From Chara braunii (taxonomy: Eukaryota > Streptophyta > Charophyceae > Charales > Characeae), in NCBI GenBank assembly GCA_003427395.1, contig BFEA01000031.1:2033808-2069755 (forward strand): DNA of 35,948 nucleotides, in the 5' to 3' direction. This document shows, in pieces, positions 29,843 to 35,948 of this stretch. The notes under the pieces were generated by a model that worked only from the letters and a program-made list of their open reading frames with translations, did not search any database and was not told where the DNA came from. Position 1 is the first letter of the stretch. Each line of letters begins with the position of its first letter. Both the position numbers and the translations under genes were made by a program.

Positions 29843-30190
29843 GTATGAGAAGGACACCTGGCTGTAACAGCAAGAGGATCATGAGACTGCCGCTTGCACT
29901 GGCAAGAAGACGAAGGAGGCCAAGGGGGAGTCCCATTCAGGAAACTGAGCGTCGCCGAGAGTCGAACCACTACACTCTCGATGCCGCCAGAAACAGCTGC
30001 CTCAAGAGCAGCCACTCTTAGTTCTGGGACACGTGGGAGCCATGAGTCCTCTCCTATCTTCTTTTGACTATGCTTCCAGCTTGTTACACCGCTGGGTTTT
30101 CTCGTTCAAGGACAACTATCTGTCTCTTGTACGGTATGCTCTCCATATGTTACTAGTTCAGCTTTGAAGTCTTCAACTTCTTCGAGGGAT
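29842..30190. other. Possible decayed gag / leader of the retrotransposon
   Basis: The position just upstream of the protease domain is where gag would be, but no CCHC knuckle or gag motif is readable. No initiator-Met-type primer-binding site (TGGTATCAGAGC) or 5' LTR was found upstream, so the 5' end of the element is missing or too diverged. Confidence 0.3.
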
Positions 30191-30215
30191 TCGGCGCGAG
30201 TTCAACAAGGAGGCA

Positions 30216-30887
30216 TTGAAACCCGAGGGCTCTACGTGGCTAGCTCTCCCTACTACAAGTTGCTTACCAGGACTGCATTGCGCAGCACTTAACAACACTA
30301 TTCTACACGAGTACTTATCCTTCTATGCACCACCAACTTCGCCGACGAATGACAAAGTCGCAGTGGTCGATCTTCTTGATTACCTTGCGAAGGTCGGATG
30401 CAAGTTTCACAAGCAGCGGTACGACAACAACAATGCATCACTACTCTATGTCAGCATCCAAATAGGGCAAGCATCATGCGGCTCTTTGCTGGACAGCCGT
30501 GCAACTCGGAACTTCATTAGCCAGTCATTCATCCAACAAGTTGGCCTTGGCACACAAGTTCAAAGGAAACTCCATCCCACACCGGTCAACCTTGCAGACT
30601 GTCTTAGGCAACAACTTCTCGAAAAATGTATTGCAGGTGTCTCCATATACTTCACCCCTGATCTGCACGAAGGCGTCACTTTCAACGTCTTAGATGCCAA
30701 CTTTGATATGATTTTGGGCATGCCTTGGCTTGTGAGCATGGACCACAACGTCAACTTCCATCAGGGGATGCTTACCATTCGCAACGGTTTTGGCGCTGAA
30801 GTTCCATGTACCATACCGCCTCCATGCACTTTGATCCAGTGCCACGCTGGTTTTGGCCTAGCGTTTTTGGGTCACTTATGCTTATGA
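30216..30887 (+). pseudogene. gag C-terminus / aspartic protease of the Ty3/gypsy element
   Basis: An open frame of 223 codons. Residues around 88-105 read SLLDSRATRNFISQSF, matching the retropepsin pattern L(V/L)DSGAT(H/R)NFIS. The catalytic Asp is kept but the Gly of DSG is replaced by Arg, which would probably inactivate the enzyme. Downstream, FDMILGMPWL matches the conserved D(x)ILGMDWL block of the family. The segment before the protease should be gag-derived but is not recognisable. A stop at 30885-30887 separates it from RT, with no obvious recoding signal. The loss of DSG supports a dead copy. Confidence 0.82.
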
Positions 30888-30987
30888 GCAGTCCGAGGAA
30901 ATCGGCCGTTGCTTCTTCACAGCTTTGCAGCAACCGAATCTTCACCCACGGATGTGTCTTCGGATCCTCGCTAGCTTCGGTTACTCG

Positions 30988-31415
30988 ATGAGTTTGGAGA
31001 TGCTTTCCGGCCTCCCACAGGCATGGTTTTGGACCACCCCATCTCTCACAAGATCATTCTTGAGGACGGTGCCGTCCCACCCCCCAAGGGTTGTATCTAT
31101 CGCGTGAGCGAGCAAGAGCTCACAGTTCTACACGCTCAACTCGATGATTTACTGGACAAAGATTGGAGCCACCCTTATAGCTCACCTTATGGTTGGAGGA
31201 AGAATCTTCACAGGTACATTGACTACTGCAAGCTCAACACGCAAACCATCAAGAATACAAGACCATCTCCACGCATCGATAATTTTTCAAGAAATTTGGA
31301 TTTAAAGTTGGGCTACAATCAGGTTTGAAATCTGTGTGCACGACCGCTACAAATCCACATTCACAACGCGGTATGGGCATTTTCAGTGGCCTCACCAATG
31401 CCCCAACGACTTTCC
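30988..31415 (+). pseudogene. Reverse transcriptase, N-terminal half (Ty3/gypsy)
   Basis: Conserved RT blocks are readable. They are a (V)LDHPISHKI stretch, YRVSEQELTVLHAQLDDLL, HPYSSPYG (family SPYG), [14 protein letters not shown] (family C(I/V)DYRxLNxxTxKN), PRIDNF and [10 protein letters not shown] (family DLxSGYHQI). Then, after a frameshift at about 31329, [17 protein letters not shown] and LTNAPTTF. Two internal deletions are clear: the VxFVKKKDG block after SPYG, and the VMPFG part before LTNAP, the latter with a frame change. The sequence ends at TTF (31415), where the inserted block begins, and the rest of RT resumes at 33623. Confidence 0.85.
31410..31415. repeat. Candidate target-site duplication, left copy
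   Basis: CTTTCC here is repeated at 33622-33627 on the other side of the block that interrupts RT. In RT alignment the left copy encodes the end of NAPTTF and the right copy resumes at the matching FQ. Confidence 0.6.
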
Positions 31416-31586
31416 GATATAACTTAGCCGGACCAGATACTTTATAAAACAATGGTAATTGATTATTTGAATTTGTAAAAACGCTATAAATAGAGAAATC
31501 AGAAGAAACATAACAAAACAAAAAGCTAAGAAAACAGATGGTTAAAACGAGAAAGTAAAGTGAACAAAAAACGATAGATTATTTTC

Positions 31587-31850
31587 AGACACCGGACCGA
31601 ATCCAGACCCCGGACCCCGGACCTTCAGAAGAAACATAACAAAAAGCTAAGAAAACAGATGGCTAAAACGAGAAAGTAAAGTGAACAAAAAAAAGATAGA
31701 TTATTTTCAGACACCAGACCGAATCCAGACCCTGGACCCCGGACCTCCCGGGCCCTTCTGGACTTCCGGGAAACCGGAATATTCCGGAATATTCGGACCG
31801 ATCCGGATCCCCTGTCTGGATTCCGGTCCGGATCGCTATATTGTCAGGGC
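31587..31850. repeat. TCCGG/CCCCGGACC-rich block with a 100-bp duplication
   Basis: AAGCTAAGAAAACAGATGG, TTAAAACGAGAAAGTAAAG and TTATTTTCAGACACC(G/A)GACC, AATCCAGACCC occur twice (about 31520-31620 and 31640-31745). They are followed by GC-rich TTCCGG/ATCCGG words to 31850. Similar in texture to 1696-2060 and 33540-33615. Confidence 0.8.
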
Positions 31851-31900
31851 AAAAAAAATAAAAATAAAAAAATCCAACTCATGAACTCTGCCTCCTATCT

Positions 31901-32660
31901 CGTCCTCCTCTAGTTCTCCTCCTACTCCTCCCCCTCCTCCTTCTCGTCGTAGCTATGGTGTAAGCGGTGTGTGTGTATACAGGGGCTAGCTACATCATGC
32001 GCAAATTAGTGATGTGGCACATATGCGCTTTTTTTTTTTTTTTAAAGGGATGTGTGTATACAGGGGGTAGAGAGAGAGCAACCTCAGCAACGGATCCCCT
32101 TAACACAGCTCCGACGGCCCATGCAGGCTATCTGACTTGCAGCAATGTAGCTCAATCCCCCCCCCAAATCGAGGCAGGCAGCGCATATGAATTATAGCAG
32201 GAGCTGGCCGAATATATACTCAAGATTCGAGTTCAGGTCTGTGTTTCAGCAGTTATGGGTTGCTCGCGTAGATAAGCCCTGTTGGTCTCTGCACGTGACT
32301 CTTACGGCTTGGCTGCACTACTCACAAAATGTGCAAAATCAGAATGAATCGTCCTCCTCTAGTTCTCCTCCTACTCCTCCCCCTCCTCCTTCTCGTCGTA
32401 GCTATGGTGTAAGGGGTGTGTGTGTATACAGGGGCTAGCTACGCCATGCGCAAATTCGAGTTCAGGTCTGTGTTTCAGCAGTTATGGGTTGCTCGCGTAG
32501 ATAAGCCCTGTTGGTCTCTGCAAGTGACTCTTACGACTTGGCTGCACTACTCACAAAATGTGCAAAATCAGAATGAATCGTCCTCCTCTAGTTCTCCTCC
32601 TACTCCTCCCCCTCCTTCTCGTCGTAGCTATGGTGTAAGGGGTGTGTGTGTATACAGGCG

Positions 32661-32719
<59 letters not shown>

Positions 32720-32984
32720 AACCTCAGCAACGGATCCCCTTAACACAGCTCAGACGGCCCATGCAGGCTATCTGAAGGGTCCTCGCAGCCATGTAGCTCA
32801 ATCCCCCCCCAAAATCGAGGCAGGCAGCGCATATGAAGTAGAGCCAAATATATACTCAAAATTCGAGTTCAGGTCTGTGTTTCAGCAGGTATGGGTTGCT
32901 CGCGTAGATAGGCCCTGTTGGTCTCTGCACGTGACTCTTACGGCTTGGCTGCACCACTCACAAAATGTGCAAAATCAGAATGAA
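31901..32984. repeat. Modular tandem array inside the insertion
   Basis: Three module types recur. Module P (CGTCCTCCTCTAGTTCTCCT ... GTGTATACAGG) starts at 31901, 32350 and 32579. Module Q (TTCGAGTTCAGGTCTGTGTT ... AAAATCAGAATGAAT) starts at 32226, 32455 and 32862. Module R (AGAGAGAGCAACCTCAGCAA ... GCAGCGCATATGAA) lies at about 32070-32190 and 32700-32836. The order is P-R-Q-P-Q-P-R-Q, so one P-Q unit lost R. Copies are very similar, implying recent unequal exchange. Confidence 0.88.
32663..32719. repeat. (AG)n microsatellite
   Basis: About 57 bp of pure AG, expanded from the shorter AGAGAGAG in the first R module near 32069. Confidence 0.95.
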
Positions 32985-33042
32985 TCTTCTGCAGAACATC
33001 GAATAATACGCCACCATATGTTTTGTCTTCTGTGCATTTGGT
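32960..33042 (+). repeat. Dispersed AACATGGAAA..CCGCC repeat, copy in insertion
   Basis: CAGAATGAATCTTCTG, CAGAACATCGAATAATACGCC, ACCATATGTTTTGTCTTCTG matches the copies at 10670 and 26525. Confidence 0.65.
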
Positions 33043-33474
33043 GAGTAGAGACCCTTAGGACCACTGCAAAACAGAGAAATGGAAACCCATAACCGAGATG
33101 CACAGACCTGGATTTGAATCCAGACTATATATTTTCTGCCCACGCTCACAGAGTACAAGTTTGAATTGCACCTCTGCATGACGTTGGGTCCTGGCTAGTA
33201 CGCCGTAGGGATCCTACGAAAAAGAGGCTGGACCCAACTAGGACAGTTTTGGGGTATGTCGTGGCCCCCATTTTTCTCCTTCTTGCTTTCTGATTTTTAG
33301 AAGCGAGGGGAATGTTTGGCCACCCCACACTGTCCTTTCAACAGTTTTATTTTTCCATTTTTTTAATGCGCCACCGCAAGTATGAAAACAAAGAAACAAA
33401 ACCAAACCACCTCGTAGACTTTCCGGGCCGTCTGGATCATCGGTGAGGGTGGTAAAAAATAAGGCATTATATTT

Positions 33475-33531
33475 TTTGGGCGGCCCAGGGCGTGAACAAA
33501 CGCCCCGGACCACCCAAAAAAAAATTGGCCA
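33475..33531. repeat. Stem-loop, TTTTTTGGGCGG / CCACCCAAAAAA
   Basis: TTTTTTGGGCGGCCCAGGGC and the near-complement CGCCCCGGACCACCCAAAAA flank a loop of about ten bases (GTGAACAAA), giving a stem of over 20 bp with minor mismatches near the right end of the insertion. Confidence 0.6.
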
Positions 33532-33622
33532 TTGGGCTGGGGCCCTCACATCCGGACCAAGATCCAGACCCAGACCCCGGACGGTCCGGATCCCTGTCCG
33601 GTGGTTCGGATCGTAGCCATGC

Positions 33623-33780
33623 TTTCCAACCAGCAATATCCAATGAGTTTCGTTCTATGTTAGATCAATTTGTTCTTGTCTACCTCGACGACATCCTATT
33701 TTATAGTCAGACCTTCGACGACCAGCTCAAGCATCTTCACCGCAATTTCGAGGCTCTTCGCCATGCCTAGTACAAGGCCG
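33623..33780 (+). pseudogene. Reverse transcriptase, catalytic palm (YLDD)
   Basis: The frame resumes at FQPAISNEFRSMLDQF and reaches LVYLDDILFYSQTF, the RT active-site box (YxDD) of Ty3/gypsy elements, followed by DQLKHLHRNFEALR. It joins directly to the NAPTTF end at 31415, showing both pieces were one gene. The catalytic Asp pair is intact, but a TAG at 33768-33770 and later frame changes break the thumb region. Confidence 0.88.
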
Positions 33781-34440
33781 ACCACAACAAGTGTGAGTTC
33801 ATATGTGAAAAGTTGGAGAACTTGGGTCATTATGTCACCGAACGGGATCAGTCCATTGACGTACAAGATCCAAGCCGTCTGAGAGTGGCTGGAACCGACT
33901 AACCGCTACTAACAATGCTTCATCAAGGGCTATTCAAAGATAGCAGCTAATTGGACCAAACTTCAATCCGTGGGCCAGCCATTCTACTTCGACGATGAGG
34001 CTACAGCAGTTTTCATGGTGCTCAAAGCCACTTCGCTAGCCGCATCAATCTTGGACATCTATGACCCTATTTTCTCTACACGTCACCACCAATACGTCCA
34101 GCTATGGCATTGGCACGGTCCTCGAGCATCATGACCACAAGGATCGGCACCCAGTCGGGTACCTGCCATTCATTCCATTAATGGCGCATGTAAGGAGGAA
34201 TTGTTAGCCTTAATCAACTCGGACGCTGGTGCCACTTTCTTCTCAGCCAATGCCAATTCGAGTGGGTCTCGAAGAACAACCGATTGGTGTTTTACAGGTC
34301 CTAGGACGTGGTCAATAGCACCATTGCTCGTCGGATGGCGTACATTGACCGATTTGACTTCCCCATCGACCATTTCCAAGGAAAGTCAAACCGTTTTGTG
34401 GATGCTCTTTCACGGCATCTGGATCTTTCCCTCACAGTCT
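33781..34440 (+). pseudogene. RT thumb / RNase H region (degenerate)
   Basis: Remnants are readable in shifting frames. The clearest is GKSNRFVDALSRHLDL at 34380-34427, matching the GKxNxxADALSR block that closes Ty3/gypsy RNase H. Earlier parts (around 33940-34070) look like connection and RNase H sequence with deletions, and the DEDD residues cannot be assigned reliably. Reading frames change at least twice and stops are present. Confidence 0.7.
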
Positions 34441-34639
34441 ATCACACATTTGGCATGGACGACGACTTTCGGTGACACTTCATCTGCGGCTACCAAGCCG
34501 ACCCCATCTTTTGTGACATCTATGCACACTGCTCATCTCCATACCCGCCGCCTTAGTACTATCAGGTCCAAGATGGGTATTCGCTTCTTAATTCACGGGG
34601 GAAGGATCTTCTTTGCATTCCTAATGATCATCCCTTACG

Positions 34640-35300
34640 CACGAGACTTCCGAGTTCCACGACCCTCCTTCCAAGGGACATTTCAGCGTCAAGCGCACGA
34701 TGGGTCAACTTCGCCAACGTTTCAATTGGCCCAACCTCATCAACGAAGTCACGCGCTATTGCGAGTCTTGCTAGGTTTGCAATCATTGCAATCCCCGAGA
34801 TCATAGCCCCTTCCGAAAGTTGCCGTCTTTACGGGTTCCATCACAACGACGCACATCCATCCCCATGGATATCACAGCGCCATTTCCCTAGCATACGTCC
34901 GGCTTCAATCGTATCCTTCTGGTGGACCGAATCACTAAGTTTGCCATTTTTTTGCCTTGAGGTCTTCTTTGCTTTTTGCCTTCAGGTCTTCTTTGCTGGC
35001 TGGGTACTTGCCAAGGGTTTCCCCAAGGAGATCGTCTGTGACCGCGACACACGAGTTATGCCCGACGCTCACGAGGTGAATGGGGACCTCACTCAAGCCG
35101 ACTTTTGCACATCATCCACAATCTGAACATCAAACGGAGAGAGTGCATCAGGTACTCCACACAGTCATCTGTCCCAGCCAAAAGCTTACCGACATTGAGT
35201 TAGCCTACAACTCTTCCATTCGCGCAGCTATCGGCATCTCCCCATCAAGTTTGAACATGCCTTGCCGGCTGGATTCCCTTTGGACTCCATGATTTCTCGA
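34640..35300 (+). pseudogene. Integrase (degenerate)
   Basis: The zinc-binding region is visible from GHFSVKRTMGQLRQRFNWP to YCESC, with an in-frame TAG at 34772-34774 inside the Cys pair (the family has CxxC). Core landmarks follow in changing frames: SIPMDI (first catalytic Asp, about 34858-34875), GFNRILLVDRITKF, FPKEIVCDRDTRV (second Asp, about 35017-35055), HPQSEHQTERVHQVL (catalytic Glu in TER, about 35110-35155) and LAYNSSIRAAIGISP. The D, D and E residues survive but are not in one frame. A 24-bp tandem duplication (34949-34972 and 34973-34996) breaks the core between the first and second Asp. Confidence 0.85.
34949..34996. repeat. 24-bp tandem duplication in integrase
   Basis: TTTTTGCCTTGAGGTCTTCT plus TTGC is followed at once by TTTTTGCCTTCAGGTCTTCT plus TTGC, one mismatch apart. 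A slippage or repair duplication after the element arrived is likely. Confidence 0.85.
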
Positions 35301-35419
35301 GAGGCCGTGAGCGATAACCACGGTGCTTTCCTCCGACGGATGCAAGAACTTGTCAAGGCACCGGACCAAATGCATTAGACACAACACGGCATGAGTCAAC
35401 AGGCCAAACCGACAACGTC

Positions 35420-35826
35420 TTCATTGCCATTTCGCAAGAACGATCTTGTTGCGAGTCCATCGAGGAGTTTAGCCTTGAGCAAGACATCTCTTGCAAGCTC
35501 CTTCCTAAATCGATGGGGACTTGGCATATCATCTCTGCTGCTGGTGATGAGCGGGACAGGCCCTCCTTCGCCCGTCCACCCGGTTTTTCATGCTTCCAAG
35601 CTTGCTGCTTTCATTTCAGCGACTGCGAAACGACTTCCTCCGGTGATGATCACAAGACCCTCCCTCCATGGATGGTTTTCAAGAGGTTCGCAACATCATC
35701 CGGCATCCGCAGTACATCAACAAGCCGAAGGAATACTTTGTCTATTTCTCCGACTGTAGCCACAAGGCAGACTGTTGGCTGACCCCCACTGCACCAGATG
35801 TCCTCGCCCAATACGAGAAGCAGTAA
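35420..35826 (+). pseudogene. Integrase C-terminus and chromodomain-like tail
   Basis: FRKNDLVA-like and HPVFHASKL correspond to the GDxV and HPVFHVSxL blocks at the end of Ty3/gypsy integrase. From 35671 a clean 51-codon frame runs to TAA (35824-35826). It holds FQEVRNIIRHPQY, EYFVYFSDC and APDVLAQYEKQ, spaced like the I(L)xxR...YLVKWxG...TWEP...LxxYxxx pattern of a chromodomain. The YxVxxxD strand is kept but the usual W of KW is replaced, so binding to methylated histone H3 may be lost or of the divergent group-II type. The tail marks the element as a chromovirus. Confidence 0.72.
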
Positions 35827-35928
35827 CATACGCAAGCGACATCCGCGGCTCAGCCCACACGTCGAAACCGGATTTCGGTTCCCCATTTAGATCGACAGCT
35901 TCAACCTCACCATGGCTGCTCGGTTTCC

Positions 35929-35948
35929 TAAGGAGGAAGAGGAGGGGG
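35929..35948 (+). promoter_or_regulatory. Candidate polypurine tract
   Basis: An uninterrupted purine run (AAGGAGGAAGAGGAGGGGG) ends the window about 100 bp after the polyprotein stop. In LTR retrotransposons plus-strand DNA synthesis is primed from such a tract immediately before the 3' LTR, so the LTR may begin just outside the window. Position and composition fit. Without the LTR this is an inference. Confidence 0.5.

Larger units (their letters stand above)
31416..33621. mobile_element. 2.2-kb non-coding insertion inside the RT gene
   Basis: This block separates two RT segments that align head-to-tail and is flanked by CTTTCC on both sides. It carries TCCGG-rich sequence near each end (31587-31850 and 33540-33615), an internal modular tandem array (31901-32984), a (GA)n tract, one copy of the dispersed AACATGGAAA family (32960-33042), and a stem-loop near 33475-33531. 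No transposase or RT domain and no terminal inverted repeats were found. It may be a non-autonomous element or several insertions built up at one site. Confidence 0.65.
30191..35928 (+). mobile_element. Degenerate Ty3/gypsy chromovirus-type LTR retrotransposon, split by an insertion
   Basis: Domains follow the Ty3/gypsy order on the plus strand: aspartic protease (about 30460-30760), reverse transcriptase (31000-31415, resuming 33623-33780), RNase H (about 33900-34430), integrase (about 34660-35300), and a C-terminal chromodomain-like segment (35671-35826). This order with a terminal chromodomain marks a chromovirus. The polyprotein is broken by frameshifts, small deletions and stops, and a 2.2-kb block (31416-33621) is inserted in RT, so it cannot be autonomous. 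No LTR pair is visible: the 3' LTR may lie just beyond the window and the 5' end is not recognised. Host taxon is unknown but the family is typical of green plants and some algae and fungi. Confidence 0.88.

Noticed and set aside
29930-30010. tRNA-Ser/Leu-like sequence on the minus strand
   Set aside because: GTGGTTCGACTCTC resembles a B box, but no credible A box or cloverleaf could be drawn.

Overview
This window looks like nuclear DNA of a photosynthetic eukaryote, most likely a streptophyte (plant or charophyte-type alga). The clues are a 126-bp fragment of plastid-type 16S rRNA, exons of a SUMO-protease gene with GT..AG introns, U6 snRNA copies, tRNA-derived SINEs and a chromodomain-bearing Ty3/gypsy retrotransposon. 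Long (CT)n, (GA)n and (CA)n tracts, poly(A) runs and an assembly gap fit a repeat-rich draft assembly. I cannot name the species from sequence alone. No bacterial operon or long intact host ORF is present.

Layout. 1-7 kb: part of a minus-strand ULP1/SENP-type SUMO protease gene. Two exons (6988-6898 and 1305-1165) are separated by a 5.6-kb intron full of repeats; the catalytic His/Asp/Cys exons are not seen and probably lie beyond the left edge. 7-15 kb: intergenic DNA with a fold-back element, a 101-bp MITE, poly(A)-rich tandem repeats around a 41-N gap, a 31-bp tandem repeat, a TTGACC minisatellite and a striking array of long palindromes (13.02-13.93 kb). 15-17.4 kb: a SINE, two more MITE copies and a head-to-tail U6 dimer with a poly(A) tail. 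18-24.3 kb: tandemly duplicated anonymous segments and one possible small exon. 25.6-26.3 kb: a U6 copy split by SINE sequence. 27.7-29.2 kb: further tandem duplications.

30.2-35.95 kb: one degenerate plus-strand Ty3/gypsy chromovirus with protease, reverse transcriptase, RNase H, integrase and chromodomain in the expected order, broken by frameshifts, deletions and stops. A 2.2-kb repeat-built insertion splits its reverse transcriptase and is flanked by a 6-bp candidate target-site duplication. The window ends in a purine run that could be the element's polypurine tract.

The only host gene I can support is the SUMO protease. The rest is a layered record of retroposition, template switching and palindrome or tandem amplification. 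Most non-element intervals hold nothing I can identify.
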